Shown here in pieces: positions 52,294 through 62,589 of a stretch of 64,000 nucleotides of DNA (position 1 is the stretch's first letter; every line of letters starts with the position of its first letter). Below the pieces are notes generated by a model that had not been told where the DNA came from, searched no databases, and saw nothing but the letters and a program-made list of their open reading frames with translations. The DNA is from an uncultured Prevotellaceae bacterium (GTDB lineage: Bacteria > Bacteroidota > Bacteroidia > Bacteroidales > Bacteroidaceae): positions 62,001 to 126,000 of the forward strand of contig CACXIP010000011.1 in the NCBI GenBank assembly GCA_902767775.1, written 5' to 3'. The translations under genes and the position numbers were made by a program.

Positions 52294-53495
52294 TGAGGGG
52301 ATTCTTGCGCAAGGATGGCCGGAAAGGCATTCGCAATGTGGTGTTGGTCAGTTATCTGGTGGAGTGTGCCCACCATGTAGCTGCACGCATTGCCCAGCAT
52401 TATCAGCAGGAAGAGGTCCACCTGATAGGGTTCAGCGGTTGCGCTCCCAATGATTATGCAGAACTGATGATGCGGCAATTGTGTACGCATCCCAATGTAG
52501 GAGCTGTGCTGCTGGTATCACTGGGGTGTGAGAATTTCCAGCGCAATCGACTCTTGCAGGATATCAGGGAGAGCGGGCGCCCCGCCTCTCTCATCGTTAT
52601 TCAGGAAGAAGGCGGCACTCTTTCTTCTATCGATAAAGGTATCAGCATGGTGGGCGATTTTCTTCGTCAGATAGCGGACATGCCCCAAGTGGATATCGAT
52701 TGGCACGACCTCATGATTGGTACCGTCTGTGGCGGTTCGGATGGCTATAGCGGCATCACCGCCAACCCCTCCGTAGGTGCCACCTTCGACTGGCTCACCG
52801 ACCATGGAGCCACCTGCATTTTCGAGGAGCCGGGCGAGCTCATCGGCTGTGAGTCACTGCTTCAAAATCGTGCAGCCAACCCCGAATTGGGATTACAACT
52901 CTACAATTGTATTGTGAAGGCCGACAAGTATTACAAACAGATGGGGCACGACAGTTTCTCGGCAGGCAATGCCACTGGCGGCCTGACCACGATAGAGGAA
53001 AAGTCGCTGGGCTCCTACTGCAAGAGCGGAAGCCGCAGCATACAGGGCCTTACTTATCCCGCATTGCCACCCACCAAACCAGGATTGTGGATGATGGACG
53101 TTGTGCCCGACGGCGAGGCACGATGGGGCTTTCCCAACATCAACGACAATGCCGAGATGATGGAGATGATAGCCTGCGGCTGCCATATGATACTTTACAC
53201 TACGGGGTGCGGTTCTGTGGCTGGCTCCGCCATATCGCCTGTCATAAAAGTTTGTGCCAATCCCGCAACTTACCATCACATGTCCGACGATATGGACATC
53301 AATGCAGGAGCCATTGTCACCGATCATCTCTCGTTCAGCGATATCCGCGACCAGTTGCTGCAGTGCATCCGCAATACGGCATCAGGACATCCAACCAAAT
53401 CGGAAGCCCTGGGCCACCGTGAATACTCGTTGGGCTACAAGTCTTTTTGTTGCATGGGTAAGTTGGGCTATGCCTTGCCGTCTTCGCCGAGGTAA
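52293..53495 (+). CDS. UxaA/altronate dehydratase-like enzyme
   Basis: A 400-aa protein resembling the C-terminal catalytic part of UxaA/GarD-type dehydratases. Visible pieces are RKDGRKGIRNVVLVSYLVEC near the start, 'CGGSDGYSGITANPSVGATF' in the middle, and 'MILYTTGCGSVAGSAISPVI' near the end, with several conserved cysteines. The start ATG overlaps the previous stop (TGATG), so translation is coupled. Its last 28 bp overlap the 3' end of the convergent serB gene. It lacks the small N-terminal SAF domain of full UxaA. Confidence 0.88.
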   Translation: MRGFLRKDGRKGIRNVVLVSYLVECAHHVAARIAQHYQQEEVHLIGFSGCAPNDYAELMMRQLCTHPNVGAVLLVSLGCENFQRNRLLQDIRESGRPASLIVIQEEGGTLSSIDKGISMVGDFLRQIADMPQVDIDWHDLMIGTVCGGSDGYSGITANPSVGATFDWLTDHGATCIFEEPGELIGCESLLQNRAANPELGLQLYNCIVKADKYYKQMGHDSFSAGNATGGLTTIEEKSLGSYCKSGSRSIQGLTYPALPPTKPGLWMMDVVPDGEARWGFPNINDNAEMMEMIACGCHMILYTTGCGSVAGSAISPVIKVCANPATYHHMSDDMDINAGAIVTDHLSFSDIRDQLLQCIRNTASGHPTKSEALGHREYSLGYKSFCCMGKLGYALPSSPR

Positions 53496-54706
53496 GAGTC
53501 TTTGAAGCCAAGGAAATAGAGCACACCGTCGAGGCCTATTGTGTTGATGGACTGCTTGGCGTTGGCCACCACTCTTGGCTTGGCGTGGAAGGCAATGCCG
53601 AGTCCTGCCTCTGAGAGCATCGGCAGGTCGTTGGCACCGTCGCCCACGGCGATGGTCTGTGCAAGGTTCACCTTCTCCACCTGTGCAATGAGCTTCAGCA
53701 GTTCGGCTTTTCGGTGTCCGTCAACCACTTCGCCAAGGTATCTTCCGGTGAGACGGCCGTTGTCGTCAATCTCCAACTCGTTGGCATACATGTAGTCAAT
53801 GCCGTAACGCCGTTGCAGGTATTCTCCGAAGTAGGTGAATCCACCGCTGAGGATGGCTATCTTGTAGCCGCAACGCTTCAGAACAGCCATGAGGCGGTCG
53901 ACGCCCTCTGTGATGGGCAGGCTCTCGGCAATCTCACGCATCACGCTGACATCAAGTCCCTTGAGCAGTGCCACCCTTTTGGTGAAGCTCTCCTTGAAGT
54001 CAATCTCTCCCCTCATGGCACTCTCGGTGATGGCTTTCACCTTGTCGCCCACACCGGCACGCATGGCAAGTTCGTCGATGCACTCGGTCTGGATGAGTGT
54101 GGAGTCCATGTCGAAGCAGATGAGGCGTCTCATGCGGCGGTACATGTCGTCGTTCTGCAGAGAGAAGTCAAACCCCATGTCTGCCGACAGGCGCATGAGC
54201 TGCTCCTGCATCTTGTGGCGGTTGGGTGAACCACGCAGCGAGAACTCTATGCACGCACGGCTCTTCTGCTGGGGATATCGTATGCTCTGCCGGCCGGTCA
54301 TCCTGCGGATGGAGTCGATGTTCACTCCTTGGGCGGCGATGATTTTGGCAGCCGCCTCTATCTGTGCGGCAGTCAGCGTGCGCCCTATGAGGGTGAGGAT
54401 GTGGCGGTTCTTGCCCTGACGGCCCACCCACTCCTCGTATTCATCGTCTGTGATGGGGGAGAAGCCGATGTTCACTCCCAGTTCGGTGGCCTTGAACAAC
54501 AGTTCTTTGAGCACCTGTCCGGAATGGGCTTCGTCGATGCGGATGAGGATGCCCAAAGACAGCGTGCTGTGAATGTCGGCCTGGCCGATGTCAAGTATCT
54601 GTGCGTTGTATTTCGCGAGTATTCCCATTGCTGACGCAGTCAGTCCGGGACGGTCCTGGCCAGTGATGCTAACCAGTATTTGTTCTTTCTTTACCTTGTC
54701 TTCCAT
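53468..54706 (-). CDS. serB: Phosphoserine phosphatase SerB with ACT domains
   Basis: A 412-aa enzyme. The N-terminal ACT domain begins ILVSITGQDRPGLTASAMG, and a second ACT-like segment (about residues 100-185) follows. The HAD phosphatase core has CFDMDSTLIQTECIDELA (nucleophile Asp199, second Asp201), ILSGGFTYF, and GDGANDLPML. It dephosphorylates phosphoserine in serine biosynthesis. The long form with two ACT-like parts is normal in Bacteroidetes. A -7 box on the minus strand lies at 54757-54749. Confidence 0.95.
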   Translation of the reverse strand: MEDKVKKEQILVSITGQDRPGLTASAMGILAKYNAQILDIGQADIHSTLSLGILIRIDEAHSGQVLKELLFKATELGVNIGFSPITDDEYEEWVGRQGKNRHILTLIGRTLTAAQIEAAAKIIAAQGVNIDSIRRMTGRQSIRYPQQKSRACIEFSLRGSPNRHKMQEQLMRLSADMGFDFSLQNDDMYRRMRRLICFDMDSTLIQTECIDELAMRAGVGDKVKAITESAMRGEIDFKESFTKRVALLKGLDVSVMREIAESLPITEGVDRLMAVLKRCGYKIAILSGGFTYFGEYLQRRYGIDYMYANELEIDDNGRLTGRYLGEVVDGHRKAELLKLIAQVEKVNLAQTIAVGDGANDLPMLSEAGLGIAFHAKPRVVANAKQSINTIGLDGVLYFLGFKDSYLGEDGKA

Positions 54707-54861
54707 TATTGTTTTGGCAGATTAAGTAATGTAATCTTGTTTGATTATGCAAATTTAGAAAAAAATCCGATTGATAAGTCTATTTGGGACAAAGAAATTG
54801 ATAAAACGTTGCTTTTTGTTGGTCAGTCCTTTTGCTGAAATAGAGTAGGGGACTGATGCAA

Positions 54862-54892
54862 CAAAGAGCACAAGTTAGGCTTGCGCTCTTTG
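54862..54892 (-). terminator. Terminator-like hairpin after the CE1-like esterase gene
   Basis: CAAAGAGC (54862-54869) and GCTCTTTG (54885-54892) pair around CAAG/CTTG with one mismatch. It lies 27 nt beyond the esterase stop codon in its direction of transcription. Confidence 0.6.
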
Positions 54893-54918
54893 TCATATCT
54901 GCAGGATAGTATGGATGA

Positions 54919-55815
<897 letters not shown>

Positions 55816-55912
55816 TTAATTGAGAAAACAACGTTAGTGATTAGATGAAGTTATATCGTTTTGGTTGAATAGTAGTACCTACTTATGTGAGAAGGTGTTG
55901 ATGGAAACCTGT

Positions 55913-57253
55913 CTATTGCCCCGTTGCCTGACGGTATTCAAGCAATTTGTTCTGATAATCGGCGAAAGCATCGGTGCGCTTGTCGCAAGACTGCTGATAG
56001 AGCATTTGGGCTTCGAGGAGGTCGCTCATCTTCGAGGTTCCGGCATTGTAGAAGTTGCGGTTCAGACGCAGGTTCTCTTCCGCCTGTTCGATGCTCCGCT
56101 GGGCAAGCAGCAGTTGCTGATAGGATTCCTCCACGCTGTTCCATGCACTCTGCATCCTGATTTTCAATAGTTCTGCATTGTCGGTGAGTTGCTCCTGTGC
56201 CTTTTGTTGTTCAAGTTTCTTGCGCTTGATGGCGTGAGAGCCTCCCCACCAGTCGGAGATGGGCACGCTGACGGTGGCAAAAATCATACCGAAAGTGTGG
56301 TCCTTATCCAACAGGTTGTGATAATTGTAACCAGCCCCAACGGCTATAGAAGGGAGATTCTGTCCGACAGCGATTTTCTTCTGTAGGTCAGCAGCCTCCA
56401 CCTGTTTGCCCAGCAACTGGTATTCGGCTGTTCCCAACAACGCCTGTTGATGGTCTTGCTTCGTGCCTATGGGTGAAATGGCGTCTGTCTGATAAGAGAT
56501 GACGAACGTTGTGTCGCGGAGGCCACAGTATTGGGAGAGCAACATGCGCACCAAGGAGAGGCCATTGCGTATCTTGAGCTTCTGACTGGCGATTTCATTC
56601 TGGCGCAGCTGCACCTGCAACAGGTCGTTGCGCATGGCGACTCCCGCACGGACAGCCACATCCACGTCTTTCCAAATGTCGTTGAGCAGTGTCTCCACTG
56701 CCTCCACGGTCTTCATCTTCTCCTGCAGGGAGGCGAGTTGCCAAAAATACTGCTCTGCCGTTTTCTCCACCTCGTTTTCCGAGAGTTGCATCTGCAACCT
56801 GCTCACATCCTCGCCCACCTTGCTCAACTTGTTGCCATTGATAATCTGACCGCCGGCGAAAACAGGCTGCACGGCCTGCACACCGGCTATGACTCCATTT
56901 TTCATCATTGAGACGCTGACGGGATTGGCGAGGGCAGCGAGGGCTTCGGGGGGAAACATCTGAGCCAGCGAAGCGCCCAACTCAGGTGATATCATCTCTG
57001 AGGGGTTGATGGTGGTCTCTGCCATGCCTTTGTTGGCATTAAACCACAATCCCGTGCCGCTGACGTTGGGGAAATACTTGGCAAAGGCTTCCTTGCGCTG
57101 CTGGCTGGCAGCCTCTATGTCGTATTGTGCGGAACGGATGGCGAAATTGTTGTGCAGGGCTGAATCCTTCACTTGTTCCAATGTGTAGGTTTGGGCTGAT
57201 GCAGAGACCAAGCATAGGGCACAAAGTACGAAAGCAAATATCTTTTTCATCAT
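55913..57253 (-). CDS. TolC-family outer-membrane efflux protein
   Basis: A 446-aa protein with a signal peptide (about 1-20), then two repeated coiled-coil/strand units of the TolC family (YTLEQVKDSALHNNFAIRSA to TAEQYFWQLASLQEK, and ALLGTAEYQLLGKQVEAADL to 'NFYNAGTSKMSDLLEAQMLY'). It is the last gene of an MFP-RND-TolC operon and would form the outer-membrane duct of the pump. Confidence 0.9.
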   Translation of the reverse strand: MMKKIFAFVLCALCLVSASAQTYTLEQVKDSALHNNFAIRSAQYDIEAASQQRKEAFAKYFPNVSGTGLWFNANKGMAETTINPSEMISPELGASLAQMFPPEALAALANPVSVSMMKNGVIAGVQAVQPVFAGGQIINGNKLSKVGEDVSRLQMQLSENEVEKTAEQYFWQLASLQEKMKTVEAVETLLNDIWKDVDVAVRAGVAMRNDLLQVQLRQNEIASQKLKIRNGLSLVRMLLSQYCGLRDTTFVISYQTDAISPIGTKQDHQQALLGTAEYQLLGKQVEAADLQKKIAVGQNLPSIAVGAGYNYHNLLDKDHTFGMIFATVSVPISDWWGGSHAIKRKKLEQQKAQEQLTDNAELLKIRMQSAWNSVEESYQQLLLAQRSIEQAEENLRLNRNFYNAGTSKMSDLLEAQMLYQQSCDKRTDAFADYQNKLLEYRQATGQ

Positions 57254-57278
57254 ATTCGGGTATGCAATAGCAAATTAA

Positions 57279-60200
57279 TCACTTTTGACTTACTTTCCAA
57301 TAGATAACAGGCAGCATGGTCACAACCATGATGAGCGAGCCGATACCGCCGGCAAAAATGGTGACTCCCACTGGCATCCAGAACGAACTCTGCGCGATAA
57401 TCATCGGCACCACACCGACGGCTGTGGTGGCTGTCGTGAGGAAGATGGGCACCATGCGCCGCTTGCCGGCATCATAAGCTGCCTGCTTCACGGCATTGTT
57501 GTAACCCTCGCGGTCGACAGTCCAATCCCCATGTTCTGCCACATATTTCTTAATCAGGTCAATCGCATGCTCAAAAATCAATATCTCGTTGCGCATGATC
57601 ATTCCCATCAACGTGATAAGGCCAAAGATGGAGGTGAGTCCCAAAGAACGGTTCATCAGTCCTAACCCAATCAGTGAGCCTGGTATCATCAGGGCAAGGG
57701 CGGCCATACAGATGGATGTGATGCCAAATTTCTTGAAGTTGAACAGCAGGAAGAAGAACACGATAATCATGGCAATGATGATACCTCCGAAAATCTGCGG
57801 CAGCGCCTCGTTGCCATATTCTATCTCGCCGCCCACCTCTGAACGTACACCCTGTGGCAACTCAATCTCCTCCTGCATGATGCGGACAATCTCCTTTTCG
57901 ATGGGAGCCGTATAGACGCCCTGCACGAAATGACCTGTCACCGTGATGCAACGCTCTCCTCCACGGTGGATGATGCGGCTCTCGCTCCACAGGGGCGACA
58001 CTTTCGCTATTTGCCGAAGAGGAACGGTGCTGTTGGTTTGGTTGACTCCCGATGATACGAGCGACATGGGTGATGAGATACCCAGGTTGGCGACATCCGA
58101 GAAAGTCATGTCGGCATCGTCTTTTACGACAATGGGCAACTCATAATTGCCTTCCCAAATCTGTCCCACACGGAGGTCGCACGAGGTGGCGCTCAATGCC
58201 AGTTGTGCCGTGGAGCGTGTGATGCCCAACTGTGCTGAGGCTACAGGGTCAAGTTCTACGTTGATGATGGGCTGAGGCTGAAAATGGTCGGTATGCACCC
58301 ACTCCAGCTCTGGCATCTGGCGCATGCGCTCCATCAGACGGTCTGCCACCACGTGGAGGGAGTCAAGATTGTCGCCATAGAAGCGATACTCCAATTCGGT
58401 CACTTCCAGATAATCCAGTCGCTTGAACTTCACGTACGCATTGGGAAAGGCTTCTCCCAACTGTGGCTGATACTGCGCCAAAAGGTCAAGCGTAGCCTTG
58501 TCCGACTGTGTGTTCACAATCAATTGGGCATAGTTCTTCCCTGCCATCTGTGGCGCATAGGCATCCATAAAACGTGGCGAGGAACAGCCGATGAAACTGG
58601 TGATACCCGTGACACGCTCGTCCTTTTCCAGCACATGACGTACAGAGTCTGCCAGTTCTGTGGTTTCTGCCAGGCCCTTGCCGTCAGGCAGGAAGATTTC
58701 CACGGCAAACTGGTCGCGGTCGGCATAGGGAAACAGTCGTATCTTCAGTGTCGGGATGATGATTGTAGACAACAAGATGACACCGATGCCGCCAAAGATA
58801 GTCATCCACGGATTTCGGAAAGTGAAGTCGAGCACCCGGTCATAGGTCTTCTGCACCCATTTGGTGATGGCATTCCCATCGGTTTTCACGTTTTCGGGCT
58901 TGATCAGCCTGACCTCCAAGAACGGAATCACGGTCACTGCCAGGAAGAGCGACACCATCAGGTTGATGGTGATGGTTATGGGGAAGTCCTTCAGACAGTC
59001 GTGGAACATGCCCTTCATGGTAATCAGGAAAGGATAGAAGATGGCACAGATGCAGATGGTGGCCAGCATCATGGGCATGAAATATTGCCTGGCCGACTCT
59101 ATGGCCGCCTGCTTAGGTTCTTGCCCCTTTCCGAGATATTCCAAATAGCCGTCAATCACCACAATGGAGTTGTCGACCACCATACCCAGCACCACAATCA
59201 GCGCAGCCAGTGTCACAATGTTCAGTTCGATGCCCAACATATACATGAATGCCACCGAGACGAAGGTGCTCAACGGGATGGTGATGGATGCCACGATGGC
59301 TGAGCGCAGCGGGAAGAGCACCATCATCACCAGAATGATGATAAGCATAGCTATCAGCAGGTCGCGGAGGAAGTCGGTGATACTGATATACACCACTTTT
59401 GGCTTGTCGGCGATGCGTGTGACCTGCACATCCTCTGGCAGTTCGTTCTCACGGAAATCGTTGAGCACCCGGTCTACCTCACCGCCATACTGCACCACAT
59501 TGTTGCCGGGTGTCATCTCCATCGACAGCAGCACACAGGGGTGTCCGTCCTGCTCGATGCGACTCGACATCGGTTCGTATTCCCTGACCACTTGGGCAAC
59601 ATCCCTCACACGTGCCACCTTGCCCGTGACAGGGTCGGAGAAGATAATCTGATTGGCAATCTCCTCCTCGCCATTGTTCTGCGCCTCTACATGGATAGGT
59701 ATCTGTTGGTCGTCATCATCTATGGTGCCGCTCATCGTAGTGATGCCTTGGGCTTGCAGACTTGAGAAGAGCATCTGCTGTCCTATGCCATATGCCTGCA
59801 GCCGTTGCCGGTCTACATAGAGTGATATTTGTTCCTTCTGTTCGCCGTACAATTTCACGTTGGCCACTGACGGTATCCTGCGCAGACGGTCGCTCAGTTC
59901 GTCGCTGTATTCTTTCAACTCACGATAACTGCGCTGGTCGCTCTCGATGGCGATGAGCAATGCTGAAGTGTTGCCGAAGTCATCGTTCACCACAATGGCC
60001 AACACGCCAGAGGGCAACTGTGACTTGAAGCCATTCAGGCCATGCTTGATTTTGCTCCACACCTCATCCTTGTTGTTCACGTTATCGTTGAGTTTCACCA
60101 TCACGATGCACATGCCGTTCTGGGAAGTCGTGGTGGTCTTCACACGGTTCACCTCTCCATAGGTAAATAGATACCGTTCCAACGGACGTGCCACCTGCAG

Positions 60201-60392
60201 CTCCACCTCTTCTGTCGTCGCACCGGGATAGACAGCCACCACCACACCCTGTCGGATAGTAGCGTGTGGGAACTCATCCTTGGGCATGTCATACATGCCA
60301 AAGATGCCCAGCAAAAAGAAGATGCTGATGATGAGCAGCGATATCGGGTAATGTTCCAATGGCCACTTCAGCCATTCCATCTTGCTTCCCAT
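57279..60392 (-). CDS. RND efflux transporter permease (AcrB/HAE1-like)
   Basis: A 1037-aa inner-membrane RND pump with twelve membrane segments and two large periplasmic loops. The TM4 segment LGMVVDNSIVVIDGY has Asp-Asn in place of the usual Asp-Asp of the proton relay, a known variation in Bacteroidetes pumps. Later motifs such as GLMNRSLGLTSIFGLITLMG and IFLTTATTAVGVVPMIIAQS are typical. It probably exports hydrophobic toxins or bile-salt-like compounds. It overlaps closely with the adaptor gene upstream (1 nt gap) and the TolC gene downstream (25 nt). Confidence 0.92.
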   Translation of the reverse strand: MGSKMEWLKWPLEHYPISLLIISIFFLLGIFGMYDMPKDEFPHATIRQGVVVAVYPGATTEEVELQVARPLERYLFTYGEVNRVKTTTTSQNGMCIVMVKLNDNVNNKDEVWSKIKHGLNGFKSQLPSGVLAIVVNDDFGNTSALLIAIESDQRSYRELKEYSDELSDRLRRIPSVANVKLYGEQKEQISLYVDRQRLQAYGIGQQMLFSSLQAQGITTMSGTIDDDDQQIPIHVEAQNNGEEEIANQIIFSDPVTGKVARVRDVAQVVREYEPMSSRIEQDGHPCVLLSMEMTPGNNVVQYGGEVDRVLNDFRENELPEDVQVTRIADKPKVVYISITDFLRDLLIAMLIIILVMMVLFPLRSAIVASITIPLSTFVSVAFMYMLGIELNIVTLAALIVVLGMVVDNSIVVIDGYLEYLGKGQEPKQAAIESARQYFMPMMLATICICAIFYPFLITMKGMFHDCLKDFPITITINLMVSLFLAVTVIPFLEVRLIKPENVKTDGNAITKWVQKTYDRVLDFTFRNPWMTIFGGIGVILLSTIIIPTLKIRLFPYADRDQFAVEIFLPDGKGLAETTELADSVRHVLEKDERVTGITSFIGCSSPRFMDAYAPQMAGKNYAQLIVNTQSDKATLDLLAQYQPQLGEAFPNAYVKFKRLDYLEVTELEYRFYGDNLDSLHVVADRLMERMRQMPELEWVHTDHFQPQPIINVELDPVASAQLGITRSTAQLALSATSCDLRVGQIWEGNYELPIVVKDDADMTFSDVANLGISSPMSLVSSGVNQTNSTVPLRQIAKVSPLWSESRIIHRGGERCITVTGHFVQGVYTAPIEKEIVRIMQEEIELPQGVRSEVGGEIEYGNEALPQIFGGIIIAMIIVFFFLLFNFKKFGITSICMAALALMIPGSLIGLGLMNRSLGLTSIFGLITLMGMIMRNEILIFEHAIDLIKKYVAEHGDWTVDREGYNNAVKQAAYDAGKRRMVPIFLTTATTAVGVVPMIIAQSSFWMPVGVTIFAGGIGSLIMVVTMLPVIYWKVSQK

Positions 60393-60393
60393 A

Positions 60394-61497
60394 CTAATAC
60401 ACTACTTTTGTTCCTTCACTCAGTTTCTGGTATCCCTCAGTCACAATGCGCTGGCCTATGTTCAGACCGTCAACAACCGTCACATGGTTGCCATGTGTCT
60501 CACCTATCGTCACCTTGGTGCGGTGGGCTTTATTGTTGTTGTCCACAGTCCAGACAAACAGCGTGCCGTCGGATTTCTTCTGCACCGATGTCACGGGAAT
60601 CGACTTGCTGCTGATGCCCTGTGAACCTTCTGAGATGAAGCGGACGCTGGCCACCATGCCCGGCAGCAGCTTGAAGTCGCCATTCACGACATTGATACGG
60701 ATATCATAGGTGTGGGTGAGGGCATCTGCCTGCACGCCTTTCTCTATCCTGCCTCCCATATAGCTGCGTCCGATGGCGTCCACCTTGATGCTGGCAGATG
60801 TGTTGGCATTGATGCTGCCAATCTCTGATTCGGGTACCGCCACCTTCACTTTCACGGTTGAGATGTCGAGAATGTTCACCACTGCCTCTGAAGGCAAAGC
60901 AGTCTCTCCTGCCACCAACTGTTTTTTGCCGATGACACCACTGACAGGGGCATAGAGACGGGTGTCGGCAAGACCTTTTCGGGCTATCTTCTCCGTTGCG
61001 GTAGCCGAGGCAACGCCTGAATGGGCGGTACTGAGGGCTGATGTGGCCTGTGCCAGACGGGTCTCTGCCTCAATCCATTTCACCTCCGGCAACGAACCGT
61101 TGTCATGCAGCAGTTTCATACGGTCGTAAGCATCCTTGGCTTGGTTGTATGTGGCTTCTGCCTGTTTCACCATGTCTTTGGCTTGGTTGACCGAAGCATG
61201 CGCCACCTCCACGCTGTTGCTCGAAGTGGTGGGGTCGATTTCCGCCAGCAGCTGACCACGTCTCACAACCTGACCTTCCTTGACCAGGATTCTCTTCACT
61301 ACGCCCATGCTCGTGAAACTCACCGCAGTAGCCTCACGCTCTTCCACAATGCCCACATATGTCTGCGCATTGTCTATCATACCAGGCGACACCACCAGTG
61401 TCTCCACTCTTGTAGGAGCCTTCGATGTTTGCTCCTTCTGTTTTCCACAACTGCTGACCAAAACGACCACCAGCAGCATCAAAAATAGCCTTCTCAT
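60394..61497 (-). CDS. RND efflux periplasmic adaptor lipoprotein (MFP)
   Basis: A 367-aa membrane-fusion protein. The ATG at 61497 gives a signal with lipobox-like VSSCGK (Cys17); the longer frame only adds an unlikely leader. The usual parts follow: barrel strand EEREATAVSFTSMGVVKRI, lipoyl 'EGQVVRRGQLLAEIDPTTS', helical hairpin (VNQAKDMVKQAEATYNQAKD), APVSGVIGKKQLVAGE, and IVTEGYQKLSEGTKVVY at the end. It bridges the RND permease and the TolC channel. Confidence 0.92.
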   Translation of the reverse strand: MRRLFLMLLVVVLVSSCGKQKEQTSKAPTRVETLVVSPGMIDNAQTYVGIVEEREATAVSFTSMGVVKRILVKEGQVVRRGQLLAEIDPTTSSNSVEVAHASVNQAKDMVKQAEATYNQAKDAYDRMKLLHDNGSLPEVKWIEAETRLAQATSALSTAHSGVASATATEKIARKGLADTRLYAPVSGVIGKKQLVAGETALPSEAVVNILDISTVKVKVAVPESEIGSINANTSASIKVDAIGRSYMGGRIEKGVQADALTHTYDIRINVVNGDFKLLPGMVASVRFISEGSQGISSKSIPVTSVQKKSDGTLFVWTVDNNNKAHRTKVTIGETHGNHVTVVDGLNIGQRIVTEGYQKLSEGTKVVY

Positions 61498-61520
61498 GAT
61501 ATGTGTCTTTGATTTTGTAT

Positions 61521-61551
61521 GCAAAAGTAAGTGTTTTAGGGCAAATAACAA
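61521..61551 (-). promoter_or_regulatory. Promoter of the RND efflux operon
   Basis: On the minus strand TTG (61551-61549), 19 nt, TACTTTTGC (61529-61521), an excellent match, 23 nt upstream of the adaptor start. Regulation is not evident. Confidence 0.75.
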
Positions 61552-61614
61552 TGAATTGTCAGCAAGAATGGGACAAAAATACAAAGTTCATTTTGAAATG
61601 AGGATAAGAAAGGT

Positions 61615-61650
61615 CATAAAAATGCGGGCGACCTCGCCCGCATTTTTATG
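61615..61650 (-). terminator. Perfect 17-bp inverted repeat, terminator of the sirtuin operon
   Basis: CATAAAAATGCGGGCGA (61615-61631) is the exact complement of TCGCCCGCATTTTTATG (61634-61650), with a 2-nt loop and T-rich arms in both directions. It lies about 210 nt beyond the sirtuin stop in its direction. The remainder of the 61552-61860 gap is AT-rich and featureless. Confidence 0.75.
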
Positions 61651-61860
61651 CAATCAACAATTCAGGAACTGTCATGCTGCAGACGAACATGAATTAAGCT
61701 ATCATTTCTTGTGGATGAGACAAGTTTGTCTCATAGCGATTACCAATATAATGTGATTTGGGATGCAAAAGAAAAAATAATTTATTACATATAATCATGC
61801 AAATTCACAAAATTGTGAATTTTACGGAAAAACGAATATAGAGCAAAGATAGTTGAATCA

Positions 61861-62571
61861 CTATAATCCGTTGATTTCCTCCATCAAGACGTCAATGCCT
61901 TCCACCGCAGTTTTCTGTATGTGATGGAACCCTTTTGGAAGCCTGCCTTGCATATCCCCTGGGTCGATGAGGAACTTAGGCACCTCGTGATGGGCGTAGT
62001 TGACCAAACCGGCAGCGGGATAGACCACCAAAGATGTGCCGATGACTACGAAGATATCGGCATTTTCAATCAGGATAATAGCTTGTTCTGCTTCCGGTCC
62101 AAGATATTCACCGAACCAGACGATAAAAGGACGCAGCTGTGAACCGTCGGCAGCCTTGTCACCCATCTTGATAGGCACATCGAGAGGATATTCCTTGATG
62201 CAGTCTGGATTGAGCCTGTTAAGGGAAGAGGTCACCTTGGTCAGTTCACCATGCAAATGTATGACACGGCTGCTGCCTGCCCTTTCATGCAAGTCATCCA
62301 CATTTTGGGTGATGATGGTCACGTCGTGATGCTTCTCCAGCTCCGCCAGCATCCTGTGGGCATGATTAGGCTGCACCTCCAGGAGATTCTTCCTTCGGGC
62401 GTTGTAGAAATCGAGCACGGCCTGAGGGTTTTCCTCAAAACCTGCCGCACTCGCCAGTTTTTTTGCGTCATACTTCTTCCACATACCGTTTGCGTCGCGG
62501 AAAGTGGGTATTCCACTCTCTTTGCTGATTCCAGCACCTGTGAAGACTACGATTTTTTGTCTTATTGCCAT
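61861..62571 (-). CDS. Class III-like Sir2 NAD-dependent deacylase
   Basis: A 236-aa sirtuin. NAD-binding TGAGISKESGIPTFR, TQNVDDLHERAG, catalytic His107 in HLHGEL, 'FIVWFGE' and VVIGTSLVVYPAAGL are intact. Tyr56 and Arg59 (FYNARR) correspond to the Y-x-x-R signature of class III (SIRT5/CobB-like) desuccinylases. The zinc-binding cysteine quartet is missing: only one Cys is left in the region after HGEL. It follows the HD protein by 18 nt. Confidence 0.92.
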   Translation of the reverse strand: MAIRQKIVVFTGAGISKESGIPTFRDANGMWKKYDAKKLASAAGFEENPQAVLDFYNARRKNLLEVQPNHAHRMLAELEKHHDVTIITQNVDDLHERAGSSRVIHLHGELTKVTSSLNRLNPDCIKEYPLDVPIKMGDKAADGSQLRPFIVWFGEYLGPEAEQAIILIENADIFVVIGTSLVVYPAAGLVNYAHHEVPKFLIDPGDMQGRLPKGFHHIQKTAVEGIDVLMEEINGL

Positions 62572-62589
62572 GGATAGAAAACTTTTTTG

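Noticed and set aside
58284..59303. 339-aa frame opposite the RND permease
   Set aside because: Composition (His, Gln, Asp runs) is typical of antisense to a GC-balanced membrane-protein gene.
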